NCBI RefSeq assembly: GCF_021440515.1 | Contig: NZ_JAKCMV010000030.1 | Span: 1 to 64,000 of the forward strand | Direction of reading: 5' to 3' | Source: Enterobacter asburiae | GTDB taxonomy: Bacteria > Pseudomonadota > Gammaproteobacteria > Enterobacterales > Enterobacteriaceae | DNA length: 64,000 nt | Part shown: one piece after another, positions 7,346-14,812 of the stretch | Layout: every line of letters begins with the position of its first letter | How positions within the stretch are numbered: the stretch's first letter is position 1 | Position numbers and translations under genes: made by a program | The notes under the pieces: generated by a model | What the model saw: the letters and a program-made list of their open reading frames with translations, nothing else | Told to the model about the DNA's origin: nothing | Databases searched by the model: none

Positions 7346-8330
7346 GTGGATTGAGCTTAACAGCATCCTCTAAATGGTCCGGGGCAAAGTGCGCGTAGCG
7401 CATCGTCATTTTGATATCCGTATGGCCGAGCACGCGCTGTAAAACCAAAATGTTCCCGCCATTCATCATAAAGTGGCTGGCGAAGGTGTGGCGCAGAACG
7501 TGGGTCAGCTGTCCCGCCGGCAGATCGATGCCCGTTCTTTCCAGCGCTGAACGAAACGCGCCGTAGCAGTCGCTAAATAAGCGGCCATTTCGGTCGCCGG
7601 GCAGAGACTCATACAGCGCTTTGCTGATGGGTACGGTGCGATTTTTTCTGCCTTTGGTGTTGGTGTAGGTGATTTTATACTTCGCGAGCTGGCTCTTTTT
7701 CAGGCCCTCGGCTTCAGACCATCGGGCGCCCGTGGCGAGGCAGATTTTTACCACGGTTTCTAAATCCGGACGATCGTGCTTGCGGCACTCGCTAAGCAGA
7801 AGCGCAATCTGGTCCTGCGTGAGCCACGCCATTTCCATCTCTTCGGTGCGGAAAGGGCGCATATTTTTCAGCGGGTTTTCGCCTTTCCATTCCCCCAGTC
7901 GCTCCAGCTCGTTGAATACCGCACGGAAATAGGCGAGCTCAAGATTAAGCGTGCGGGGAGAGACCTCTTTGACCCGGTTTGAACGGGCGTGTTCGCCTTT
8001 CAACCGCTTTTCTCGATAGCGGGAAAACATTTGCGCATCAAAATCGCGCGCGAGCGGTTCGCCCATGCATTCAAAAGCATGGTGCATGGCCAGCTGGCGT
8101 TTAAGACCGTCCTTCAGCGTGATGCCGTGCGCGCTGTACCACGCGTCGATCAGCTCTTTTAAGGTGCGACGGTCTGCTTTCTCCTCCTGCCACGGGTTCT
8201 GCACGGTGTACTGCTCAAAGGCCAGCGCCTCGCCTTTGGTGGCGAATTTCTTTCTGATGCGCTTGCCTTTGGCCCCGTTCGGGTAAAGCTCGCAAATCCA
8301 GCCGCCGGCAGGGTTTTTGCGCACCGCCAT
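7314..8330 (-). CDS. int: Tyrosine site-specific integrase
   Basis: This 338-residue P2/186-type integrase catalyses recombination between attP and the ileX attB. The catalytic residues are visible: Arg203 (ATGARWSE), His277-x-x-Arg280 (LTHVLRHTF), His303 (VLGHTDIKMT) and the nucleophile Tyr312 (MRYAHFAP). The N-terminal arm-binding region (GGWICELYPNGAKGKRIRKKF) is intact. Its start overlaps the cI stop by one base, so it is co-transcribed with cI as in phage 186. It is complete, so excision may still be possible. Confidence 0.96.
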   Translation of the reverse strand: MAVRKNPAGGWICELYPNGAKGKRIRKKFATKGEALAFEQYTVQNPWQEEKADRRTLKELIDAWYSAHGITLKDGLKRQLAMHHAFECMGEPLARDFDAQMFSRYREKRLKGEHARSNRVKEVSPRTLNLELAYFRAVFNELERLGEWKGENPLKNMRPFRTEEMEMAWLTQDQIALLLSECRKHDRPDLETVVKICLATGARWSEAEGLKKSQLAKYKITYTNTKGRKNRTVPISKALYESLPGDRNGRLFSDCYGAFRSALERTGIDLPAGQLTHVLRHTFASHFMMNGGNILVLQRVLGHTDIKMTMRYAHFAPDHLEDAVKLNPLALSGDKVAV

Positions 8331-8905
8331 TAGTTCACCTCGCTGTAAACACCCACCACGCGACCCATCATGCCGATCTCATCAATCCCGCACTCAAACG
8401 GCACTTTACCGCCGGTAACGTGAAGCTTTTTACCGGGCAGCAGCGTCAGTTCCCGGATGCTGATCGTCCCTTCGATATCCACCAGCCACAGGCCGTCCGT
8501 TAAGGACGCGTCTTTTTCAACAAAGTAAAGCTTGCCGTCCGCGCGCACCGCGATGCCGTGGGTGAGCTGTTTACTGAAAAAACGCGAGTCGATACTCAAA
8601 GTAGTATTTTCTTCCAAACGTCCATCACTGAGCGTGAATGACTCGACGGTTTTCGGATCGGCAGGGCCGGGTCTGCCTTCGAACTGCGAGCCTTGCCCGG
8701 TCAACAGCCAGCGCAGGCTGGCGCCCGTATCCAGCACGCACTGAACGGCGAAATCGTAAGAGATGGTTCCCCGGGAGTAGCGATTCTGCAAAGAACTGGC
8801 CGCGATATTAAAGTGGCGCGCCAGCTGAATTTTTTGAGTAAAACCATAGACCTGACAGATTCTATCGAGTAACTCTTCATTATTCACTTGAGAATCAAGA
8901 ATCAA
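8330..8905 (-). CDS. cI: 186-type lysogeny repressor CI
   Basis: The call is for a 191-residue repressor close to 186 CI (192 residues): LLDRICQVYGFTQKIQLARHFNIAASSLQNRYSRG is the helix-turn-helix domain, and KLHVTGGKVPFECGIDEIGMMGRVVGVYSEVN is the C-terminal oligomerisation end. I place the start at the TTG at 8905 because AAGGA precedes it by about seven bases and the N-terminus then aligns with 186 CI. A longer frame reaches 9001 but would run through the operator region. 186 CI is not cleaved by RecA; it is relieved by the Tum antirepressor, which is present at 12318. Confidence 0.92.
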   Translation of the reverse strand: MILDSQVNNEELLDRICQVYGFTQKIQLARHFNIAASSLQNRYSRGTISYDFAVQCVLDTGASLRWLLTGQGSQFEGRPGPADPKTVESFTLSDGRLEENTTLSIDSRFFSKQLTHGIAVRADGKLYFVEKDASLTDGLWLVDIEGTISIRELTLLPGKKLHVTGGKVPFECGIDEIGMMGRVVGVYSEVN

Positions 8906-9037
8906 AATATATTCCTTTGGGTATTTACTAATGCTCAATTGGGTATTAGTATCTTTAAAAATTCGGGCAATCAGCGGCAGAAGTTGGCAAACAGGGGCCA
9001 ATGATTGCAGACATTATCCAAATGGGAATCATGCAAC
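8906..9037. promoter_or_regulatory. cI-apl switch region with operators and phased repeats
   Basis: This region lies between the divergent cI and apl genes, so it must hold pL and pR. GGGTATT is repeated (8919 and 8941), and ACTAAT (8927-8932) and ATTAGT (8945-8950) form inverted arms, a plausible CI operator. Then GGC or TGC occurs at 8966, 8976, 8986, 8996 and 9006, exactly 10 bases apart. On the minus strand these read TGCC units like those beside attL, so they are the likely Apl sites. Exact promoter hexamers are not clear to me. Confidence 0.7.
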
Positions 9038-9301
9038 ATGGCTTCTGAAATCGCAATCATCAAAGTGCCTGCCCCGATCGTTACGCTCCAGCAATTTGCT
9101 GCGCTGGAAGGGGTGTCCGAACGCACCGCCTATCGCTGGACAACGGGCGATAATCCCTGCGTCCCGATTGAACCCCGCGTGATCCGCAAAGGATGCAAAA
9201 AGGCGGGTGGGCCAATCCGCATTTACTATGCCCGCTGGAAAGAAGAGCAGCTGCGTAAGGCGCTGGGCCATTCCCGTTTTCAGCTGGTTATTGGCGCGTA
9301 A
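9038..9301 (+). CDS. apl: Apl: Cro-like repressor and excisionase
   Basis: This is an 87-residue protein, the same length as 186 Apl. TLQQFAALEGVSERTAYRWTTGDNPCVPIEPRVIRKGCKKAGG contains a MerR/excisionase-like helix-turn-helix with the conserved DNP-PI-PRVI-KGC pattern. In 186 it represses pR and pL and is needed for excision. The ATG at 9038, with GGGA ten bases upstream, is preferred over a TTG at 9005. It is the first gene of the rightward early operon. In 186 the next gene is cII, which is absent here. Confidence 0.85.
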   Translation: MASEIAIIKVPAPIVTLQQFAALEGVSERTAYRWTTGDNPCVPIEPRVIRKGCKKAGGPIRIYYARWKEEQLRKALGHSRFQLVIGA

Positions 9302-9333
9302 TTCACATTGCGTGAATCAGGACGAGGTGAAAT

Positions 9334-9672
9334 ATGGCCATAGACGCTGTTGCAGCATCCGTCCCGCTCACCGTGGGGGCGCGCCTTGCCGGGCTTAATC
9401 ATGTGGCGGAGCTTCGTGCCCGACACTGGGGCGAAAGCTGGAAAGAGCTGGAGCGCTTTATCGCGGATATGCGGGATAAACGCGATCCCTGCTTTGACGA
9501 CAATGCCAGAGCGCTGGCCGCCATTTTCTTTCTGGCAAAGTTACCCGTGGCCCGCCACGAGTGCGATATCAGTGAACTGACGCTGGATGAGAAGCGCGCG
9601 CTGATTAACGCCATGAACCATTTCCGTGCCGTTGTGAGCCTGTTCCCTGAACGGCTGACCATGCCGATTTAA
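9334..9672 (+). CDS. DUF5347-family phage early protein
   Basis: This is a 112-residue protein beginning MAIDAVAASVPLTVGARLAGLNHVAELRARHWG. The later segment RFIADMRDKRDPCFDDNARALAAIFFLAKLPVARHE is characteristic of small proteins annotated as DUF5347 in P2/186-like prophages. GACGAGGTG before the ATG serves as ribosome site. Its place after apl is where 186 has cII. No function is known, and the family call is from memory of related sequences. Confidence 0.7.
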   Translation: MAIDAVAASVPLTVGARLAGLNHVAELRARHWGESWKELERFIADMRDKRDPCFDDNARALAAIFFLAKLPVARHECDISELTLDEKRALINAMNHFRAVVSLFPERLTMPI

Positions 9673-9736
9673 CCCAACCAAAAAACGCATGGCGTAAACC
9701 CGCCGGGCATTCTTTTGCCTGATTTAAGGAGAACCA

Positions 9737-9784
9737 ATGATGCAAAACGCCGACAACCCGCATAAAACGCAGGAGTGCCGCTGA
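9737..9784 (+). CDS. Tiny leader ORF coupled to the zinc-finger gene
   Basis: A 15-codon ORF (MMQNADNPHKTQECR) starts after an excellent ribosome site, TAAGGAG. Its TGA overlaps the ATG of the next gene (TGATG at 9782-9786). The next gene has only GGAG within this ORF as its own site, so reinitiation is likely. It may be a translated leader rather than a functional peptide. Confidence 0.45.
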   Translation: MMQNADNPHKTQECR

Positions 9785-10005
9785 TGGGCGATTTCATGGA
9801 TTTAGCGCAGCAGCGTGAGCTCGACGACCGTGAGCGCCACATCAACAGCGCGCGCAGCCGTATTGCTTTACCTTCCCGCTTTCTCTGCGAGGAGTGCGAT
9901 ATTCCGATCCCGGAGGCCCGGCGTATGGCCGTGCCGGGCGTGGCCCTGTGCGTGACGTGCCAGGAGATCGCGGAACTGAAAAATAAACTCTACCGAGGAC
10001 GATAA
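9784..10005 (+). CDS. TraR/DksA-type C4 zinc-finger phage protein
   Basis: This is a 73-residue protein. CEECDIPIPEARRMAVPGVALCVTCQEIAE shows the four-cysteine zinc finger (CxxC...CxxC) and the P-x-ARR pattern of small TraR/DksA homologues common in the early regions of P2-like phages. Such proteins act on RNA polymerase through the secondary channel. ATG 9784 overlaps the stop of the leader ORF. It is followed two bases later by gene A. Confidence 0.88.
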   Translation: MGDFMDLAQQRELDDRERHINSARSRIALPSRFLCEECDIPIPEARRMAVPGVALCVTCQEIAELKNKLYRGR

Positions 10006-10006
10006 G

Positions 10007-12208
10007 TTGGCTATGTCCTTCGCTTATCCGTGGAACGCTCCACGGTCGGCAATCGCCAGTCCTTATCTCACGCACCGCCAGCAGCAGCGCCGGGAGCAGT
10101 TCTTCACCACGCTGTTGCTGGCACAAAAAGCACTCTCTCTCCAGCCTGACTGCGTTCGTAATGAGCTTTACCGCACCGTTGACGGCCTCGAACAGCACCA
10201 GGGTCGCCAGCGTGCCGGCGCCTTTCTGATTCACTTCTGGAAAAAGATCCTGCCGCGCCTTCAGCGGGTCGCGGAAAAATACCGCTGCTCAGGGGTTAAT
10301 CGCACCGTATCCGGCACCGTTTTTGAGGGGCATTTCGACTCGCCGTTAATGCAGTTCCTGGCCTCCCGCATGGTCAATATGGTTGCCCGGTACAACCGGC
10401 TACCGGACATGTCGCGTGCGGATATTGATCTGCTAGCCGACGATATTGCTAACTTCATTCGTTCTGAGCTGGCGAGCGTGGACGATGCAGACGCTTGCGA
10501 ATACAAAACGCTTTACGTCTGGTATCAGCGCGCCGGCGCTATTACCCGGCTGTTTAACGTGGTGCCGCCGCACTGGGCGCGGGTACAGAAAATCTGCTTC
10601 GATAAGGATGACATCGCCCCGGCGGTGATCCGCATGTTTTCCCCGGTATGGTGGCGTGGCCATCTGCGTCGGGCGGCGGCGGCCTGGCGTGAACATCTGC
10701 ACATTGCTCTCGGCAGCGTCAGCAGGAAAAAGCACGCCTACGCCAGCAAAAGCTGCGTCAAAGCGTGGCGCGAGCAAAAGCGGCGCACGCGTGAGTTTCT
10801 CAAAGGCCTGGAGCTGGAGGACGAAGAGGGCAACCGCATCAGCCTGATTGAAAAATACGACGGCTCGGTGGCTAACCCGGCGATCCGCCGCTGCGAGCTG
10901 ATGACGCGCATCCGCGGCTTCGAAAATATCTGCAACGAGCTGGGGTACGTCGGCGAGTTTTATACCCTCACCGCGCCGTCTAAATATCACGCCACCACCC
11001 GCGCCGGCTACCGTAACGGTAAGTGGAACGGCGCCAGCCCGGCGGACACGCAGCGCTATCTCACGGGCCTTTGGGCGCGCATCCGGGCAAAGCTCCACCG
11101 GGAAGATGTCCGCATTTTCGGCATCCGCGTTGCTGAGCCTCATCACGACGCGACGCCGCACTGGCACATGCTGATGTTTATGCTGCCGCAAGATGTCGAG
11201 CGCGTGCGCCGTATTATCCGCGACTATGCGTGGGAGGAGGATCGGCATGAGCTGACAGGCGAGCGGGCCAAAAAAGCGCGCTTTCATGCCGAGCGCATCG
11301 ACCCGGAGAAGGGCAGCGCAACCGGCTACGTTGCGAAATACATCGCCAAAAATATCGACGGCTATGCGCTGGACGGAGAAACCGATGACGAAAGCGGCGA
11401 GCTGCTGAAAGAGACTGCCCCTGCGGTCTCCGCGTGGGCATCGCGCTGGCACATACGCCAGTTCCAGTTTATCGGCGGTGCGCCGGTAACGGTTTATCGC
11501 GAGCTGCGCCGTCTGGCGGATGGCGAGATGGCGCGCGGCCTGAGCGTTGAGTTTGCCGCCGTTCATGATGCGGCCGACGCCGGGGACTGGGCGGGCTACG
11601 TGAATGCCCAGGGCGGGCCGTTCGTGCGCCGCGACGATCTCCAGGTCCGCACGCTGTATGAACCGCACCCGGAGTTTAACCAGTACGGCGAGGAAACCCT
11701 CTGCATCCGTGGCCTGTACGATGCCGCCGTCGGCGCAGGCACGCCGATCTTAACCCGGCTGACGCGATGGAAAATTGTGCCAAAGCGCGCCGTTGATGTG
11801 GCCGTTGACCTTAAGGGCGCGCCCGCGCCCTCTTGGAGTTCTGTCAATAACTGTACGGTGCTGGATTTATCCAGGCCCCTAAACCGGCGCGAGCGGCGCG
11901 CGTTAACCGCCCGGATCGGGAAGCCTAAGCCTGAAATCAGGGCGCCTTTTATCCACGGCATGGATCCGCGAAACGGGATCCCCGAGCGGATTATCGCGGA
12001 GATCCAGCTCACCACTGGCGTGCTCATCAGCCGGGCCGAGGCGCTGCATCTTATGGCCGGGGGCGTCAGCGGTTTTGACGGTAAATGGTGCCGGGGATCG
12101 GCGTGCGGATCGCTCTTTCCGGCGCCTGTTCCCTTTCCCGTAAAGGCCCAAAAAATCCTCAATAGAATTGCATATTTAGCGGCTGGTGAGGGGCGGGTGT
12201 CATGCTAA
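10007..12208 (+). CDS. A: Replication initiation endonuclease gpA
   Basis: A 733-residue protein, the P2/186 gpA rolling-circle initiator that nicks the phage origin. The HUH metal motif is at about 385-387 (PHHDATPHWHMLMF). The two catalytic tyrosines are in GYVAKYIAKNIDGYALDG at about Tyr441 and Tyr445, spaced as in P2 gpA. FYTLTAPSKYHATTR is also conserved. The start may be TTG 10007 or ATG 10013. In P2 the origin is inside gene A, so this remnant may still carry a nicking site. It is intact, so the element could replicate when induced even without packaging genes. Confidence 0.95.
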   Translation: MAMSFAYPWNAPRSAIASPYLTHRQQQRREQFFTTLLLAQKALSLQPDCVRNELYRTVDGLEQHQGRQRAGAFLIHFWKKILPRLQRVAEKYRCSGVNRTVSGTVFEGHFDSPLMQFLASRMVNMVARYNRLPDMSRADIDLLADDIANFIRSELASVDDADACEYKTLYVWYQRAGAITRLFNVVPPHWARVQKICFDKDDIAPAVIRMFSPVWWRGHLRRAAAAWREHLHIALGSVSRKKHAYASKSCVKAWREQKRRTREFLKGLELEDEEGNRISLIEKYDGSVANPAIRRCELMTRIRGFENICNELGYVGEFYTLTAPSKYHATTRAGYRNGKWNGASPADTQRYLTGLWARIRAKLHREDVRIFGIRVAEPHHDATPHWHMLMFMLPQDVERVRRIIRDYAWEEDRHELTGERAKKARFHAERIDPEKGSATGYVAKYIAKNIDGYALDGETDDESGELLKETAPAVSAWASRWHIRQFQFIGGAPVTVYRELRRLADGEMARGLSVEFAAVHDAADAGDWAGYVNAQGGPFVRRDDLQVRTLYEPHPEFNQYGEETLCIRGLYDAAVGAGTPILTRLTRWKIVPKRAVDVAVDLKGAPAPSWSSVNNCTVLDLSRPLNRRERRALTARIGKPKPEIRAPFIHGMDPRNGIPERIIAEIQLTTGVLISRAEALHLMAGGVSGFDGKWCRGSACGSLFPAPVPFPVKAQKILNRIAYLAAGEGRVSC

Positions 12209-12281
12209 TCTCCATCGATATCATGCACATACCTCACATAGTTATGATTATTTACTTCTCACTTTTTATGAATACGTGATA

Positions 12282-12297
12282 CTGTATGTTTATACAG
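12282..12297. promoter_or_regulatory. LexA (SOS) box before tum
   Basis: CTGTATGTTTATACAG matches the LexA consensus CTGT-N8-ACAG exactly at the conserved ends, with an AT-rich centre. It lies 20 bases before the tum start codon, as in phage 186, where LexA represses p95 and DNA damage releases Tum. Confidence 0.95.
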
Positions 12298-12317
12298 TAT
12301 CTCATGGTGGAGGTTGT

Positions 12318-12758
12318 GTGGACACAGAGTTGAACAAGCAAGTCATGATTGAGCGCGTCGAGATGATTGCGCGGCTGACAACGGAAGGGGTTTGTCAGGA
12401 AAGGGATCGTGAAATTGCCTTAAATTTAATTGCTGAGATTGCGCGAGGAAATTTAATCAAAAATAACGCGTTTACCGTTGTTTTCTCAGCATCACCTGTT
12501 CCTGAACGCGTAAAGAAAGCGCGCGATACCCGGGTGACCATTACCCTGGACAAGGACCAGTACATTGCCCCGCCCGTGCTAGAGGCTTTCCAGGATGAGC
12601 TGACCCGAAGGATCCAGTCCGTGTTTCCCGCAACGCATGTCTGTGTCAAAAAAGTCGCTATGACGGGCGTTGAGCTGGTGGGGCTTGAAGAAGAGGCCGA
12701 CCGCGAAGCGCTGGACAGTATTCTTCAGGACGTCTGGGAAGACGAAAGCTGGCGCTAG
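12318..12758 (+). CDS. tum: Tum: SOS-induced CI antirepressor with DinI-like domain
   Basis: Starting at GTG 12318 (VDTELNKQVMIERVEM), with GGAGG upstream, the protein has 146 residues, the same as 186 Tum. The C-terminal half (about 50-146) is DinI-like: RVTITLDKDQYIAPPVLEAFQDELTRRIQSVFP and later VELVGLEEEADREALDSILQDVWEDESW. In 186 Tum inactivates CI and so induces the prophage after DNA damage. A longer frame upstream crosses the LexA box and is not believed. This gene would be the SOS switch of the tail cassette. Confidence 0.92.
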   Translation: MDTELNKQVMIERVEMIARLTTEGVCQERDREIALNLIAEIARGNLIKNNAFTVVFSASPVPERVKKARDTRVTITLDKDQYIAPPVLEAFQDELTRRIQSVFPATHVCVKKVAMTGVELVGLEEEADREALDSILQDVWEDESWR

Positions 12759-12904
12759 CCACCGAGTTTTAAACATTCAGAACAACATCCTCTTCAGAAC
12801 GCGCGCCGTCTGTTGTGTGCTCGATTGACCATCCGCAGGCGGTAGCGCAAAAGGCGCAAGCTCGGGAAACTCTCAATAACCTAAAAAGATGTTGGGAGCG
12901 TCTG
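12759..12904 (+). other. Junction where the head-gene block is missing
   Basis: Only 146 bases separate tum from tail gene X. In 186 this interval carries cos and genes Q, P, O, N, M and L. A frame open from 12773 joins X but has no obvious ribosome site, and I see no similarity to gpL. The interval contains the TGTTGTGT late-control motif at 12811 and a good ribosome site for X, GGGAG at 12894-12898. Confidence 0.8.
12811..12818 (+). promoter_or_regulatory. Candidate late-activator (Ogr) box before X
   Basis: TGTTGTGT is shared with 19561-19568 (before FI), and TGTTGTTT with 14813-14820 (before V). The box lies 94 bases from the X start, nearly the same as the 92 bases before FI. Ogr/Delta activators bind TGT-containing sites about 55 bases upstream of P2-family late starts. 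Only the left half of the TGT-N12-ACA dyad is well kept. Confidence 0.5.
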
Positions 12905-13108
12905 ATGATGATCTATGCAATGCAGGGTGACACCCTTGATGCCATTTGCGCGCGCTATTACGGCCGCACGGAAGGGGTCGTTGAAACCGTTCTGAAAGCC
13001 AATCCCGGCCTGTCAGAGTCAGGCGTGATTTTGCCACACGGCACGTCGATTGAGATGCCTGAAATCGACAGCGCACCCAGAAAATCAACCGTGAATTTAT
13101 GGGACTGA
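12905..13108 (+). CDS. X: Tail protein gpX (LysM-like)
   Basis: The protein has 67 residues, as in P2. AMQGDTLDAICARYYGRTEGVVETVLKANPGL and VILPHGTSIEMPEI match gpX nearly residue for residue; the fold is LysM-like, and gpX is needed for tail assembly. The start at ATG 12905 is set by GGGAG seven bases upstream. It is the first gene after the head-gene gap. Its stop overlaps the holin start. Confidence 0.95.
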   Translation: MMIYAMQGDTLDAICARYYGRTEGVVETVLKANPGLSESGVILPHGTSIEMPEIDSAPRKSTVNLWD

Positions 13109-13320
13109 CCGTGGAGAAAGTGACTACCTTTGCCGCTTACTGGCTGGCGGTCTGCCTGGCCTATTTCGGGGCCATCTCCCCTGAAAAAATCGCGCTGTAC
13201 GTGGGCGGGCTGTGCGCCGTCTTTACCGCGCTGACGAACTACTGGTTTAAGCGCAAAACCTATCGCTATCTGATGTCTCTGGGACTGGATAAGAAGGCCA
13301 TCAGTGAATTCACTCGTTAA
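13099..13320 (+). CDS. HP1/P2-family holin
   Basis: This 73-residue small membrane protein has KVTTFAAYWLAVCLAYFGAISPEKIALYVGGLCAVFTALTNYWFKRKTYRYL, with two hydrophobic segments (about 8-26 and 31-49) and a basic C-terminus. It matches phage holin family 2-3. It forms inner-membrane lesions that trigger lysis. It overlaps gpX at its start and the endolysin at its end, so the lysis genes are translationally linked. Confidence 0.88.
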   Translation: MGLTVEKVTTFAAYWLAVCLAYFGAISPEKIALYVGGLCAVFTALTNYWFKRKTYRYLMSLGLDKKAISEFTR

Positions 13321-13813
13321 GCGTTGCAGCGTCGCTGGCGTGCTGGCGCTGGCGGTTCTGGTGCCGGATTTTCGGCTGCTGAACACCTCGCCCGAGGGTC
13401 TGGCGCTGATTGCCGACCTCGAAGGATGCCGTCTGTCGCCTTACCGGTGCAGCGCGGGGGTGTGGACGTCCGGCATTGGCCACACGGCGGGCGTGATACC
13501 TAAACAGGATATTACCGAGCGTGACGCGGCGGTGAACCTGGTCGCGGATGTGCTGAACGTTGAGGCGAGGCTCGCGGCCTGTGCGCCGGTGGCGATGCCG
13601 CCATCGGTTTATGACGCGCTGGTGAGCTTTGCCTTTAACGTCGGCCCGGGGGCGGCCTGCCGGTCGACGCTGGTGTCGCTGATCAACCGCAAACAGTGGG
13701 CGCAGGCCTGCGATCAGCTCAGCCGCTGGATCTACGTGAAGGGGGCCAGAAACGCCGGGCTTGAAAACCGTCGCGCGCGGGAGAAGGCCTACTGCATGAA
13801 GGCGATACCGTGA
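13304..13813 (+). CDS. GH24 endolysin with N-terminal signal-anchor
   Basis: This is a 169-residue muramidase (GTG start). The catalytic pattern E-x8-C-x5-T is at Glu40, Cys49 and Thr55 (LEGCRLSPYRCSAGVWT), with a Cys at the position of T4 lysozyme Asp20, a known variant in this family. A hydrophobic N-terminus (about 10-20, VAGVLALAVLV) suggests SAR-type export without full dependence on the holin. Many Cys residues (8, 42, 49, 72, 97 region) could control activation by disulfide exchange. Confidence 0.92.
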   Translation: MNSLVKRCSVAGVLALAVLVPDFRLLNTSPEGLALIADLEGCRLSPYRCSAGVWTSGIGHTAGVIPKQDITERDAAVNLVADVLNVEARLAACAPVAMPPSVYDALVSFAFNVGPGAACRSTLVSLINRKQWAQACDQLSRWIYVKGARNAGLENRRAREKAYCMKAIP

Positions 13814-14223
13814 GAGCGGGGCTGCTTATGCTGGCCGCGCTCGTCAGCATCACGCTGTGGTTTCGCTATGAGAATCTGCAACTATTCCGCGCCCTAGAGC
13901 ACGCCGGCCAGGTCGTCAGCGACCAAAAACAGACCATCGGCACGCTGCAACACCAGCTGGTGGTCTCTCAGGAGATTGCCCGGACAAACGAACGTGCCCA
14001 GGTCAGGCTTCGCGACGAACTGGCCGCAGCCGGCGAGGAGATGACAAAACGTGAAGCGGCTATCGGGAGACTGGTCAATGAAAATGAAGCATTGCGCCGC
14101 TGGTACGGCAATAAGCTGCCTGATGTTGTCCGCAGGCTGCACGTCCGCACCGCCTGCGCCTCCGCAGCCCATTGTGTACTACGCCTGCCCGAAGGTGAGT
14201 TCTTGTCCGATGCCGGGAAGTGA
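13810..14223 (+). CDS. lysB: LysB, Rz-like inner-membrane spanin
   Basis: This is a 137-residue protein with an N-terminal membrane anchor (about 3-17) and a long periplasmic coiled coil (VVSDQKQTIGTLQHQLVVSQEIARTNERAQVRLRDELAAAGEE). It corresponds to P2 LysB, the i-spanin that with LysC fuses the inner and outer membranes at lysis. The GTG start overlaps the endolysin TGA (GTGA). The reading frame contains lysC in another phase. Confidence 0.88.
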   Translation: MRAGLLMLAALVSITLWFRYENLQLFRALEHAGQVVSDQKQTIGTLQHQLVVSQEIARTNERAQVRLRDELAAAGEEMTKREAAIGRLVNENEALRRWYGNKLPDVVRRLHVRTACASAAHCVLRLPEGEFLSDAGK

Positions 14224-14368
14224 TCCCACCACGAATGGCGAATTGAGTGCAGATATTCGCAGGCTTGAGCACGCGCTCATCGCCTGCGCGCTGCAAGTTG
14301 AAACGATCAAAACCTGTCAGGAAAAATACCATGCACAAACCGAAGAGCCTGCGCCAGGCATTATTTGA
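14078..14368 (+). CDS. lysC: LysC, Rz1-like outer-membrane spanin (nested)
   Basis: This 96-residue lipoprotein is encoded in a different frame, starting inside lysB and ending inside R. The lipobox is SCLMLSAGC followed by a Pro-rich stretch, TSAPPAPPQP, typical of Rz1-type o-spanins. ATG 14078 has GGGAG upstream. The nested arrangement with LysB is the P2 layout. Confidence 0.88.
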   Translation: MKMKHCAAGTAISCLMLSAGCTSAPPAPPQPIVYYACPKVSSCPMPGSDPTTNGELSADIRRLEHALIACALQVETIKTCQEKYHAQTEEPAPGII

Positions 14369-14798
14369 CGCTTTGCCGCAGCTGAGCGCTAATCCTGAGC
14401 GCCTGCACATGTCCATCGAGAGCGGGAATATCGACGCGCGTCTTGCGGCCTCGCTGTCGTTTGAAAAGAGATACACGCTTAACGTGAGGGTGAGCGGCTT
14501 TACCGGAGAAAGTGACGCGCTTTTGGTGCCGATCATGGCCTGGCTGCGGGAAAACCAGCCGGATACCTTTACCCTTGAGGAAGGGCGTAAGCGTGGCTTT
14601 GCCTTCCAGATGGATACCCTCGATGCGCAAACCACGGATGTCACCCTTAGCCTGCTGCTCAGCGAGCGCATTCTGGTGACGGAAGCGAACGGGGCCCTGA
14701 ACGCGACCTATTCCCCGGAACCTCCGCTGCCAGAACCGGTCACGCGGCCGAAGGCGCTGTACCTCAATGGCGAGCTGATCAGCGAGTGGGAGGCGTAA
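14331..14798 (+). CDS. R: Tail completion protein gpR
   Basis: The 155-residue protein begins MHKPKSLRQALFDALPQLSANPERLHMSIESG, as in P2-family gpR, and contains [31 protein letters not shown]. In P2, R and S complete the proximal end of the tail. The start at ATG 14331 lies inside the end of lysC, with CAGGAAA as ribosome site. The gene S that normally follows is missing. Confidence 0.9.
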   Translation: MHKPKSLRQALFDALPQLSANPERLHMSIESGNIDARLAASLSFEKRYTLNVRVSGFTGESDALLVPIMAWLRENQPDTFTLEEGRKRGFAFQMDTLDAQTTDVTLSLLLSERILVTEANGALNATYSPEPPLPEPVTRPKALYLNGELISEWEA

Positions 14799-14812
14799 AC
14801 AGGTGCATCGAT

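Noticed and set aside
8906-9001. Longer cI reading frame starting at 9001
   Set aside because: It would run through the operator and phased-repeat region and give an N-terminus absent from 186 CI. The TTG at 8905 has a good ribosome site and the right length.
12186-12317. Longer tum reading frame starting at 12186
   Set aside because: It overlaps gene A and the LexA box; the GTG at 12318 gives the 146-residue Tum length and has GGAGG upstream.
12815-12904. N-terminal extension of gpX as remnant of gpL
   Set aside because: The residues show no similarity that I can recognise to gpL, and a good ribosome site marks the internal ATG as the start of X.
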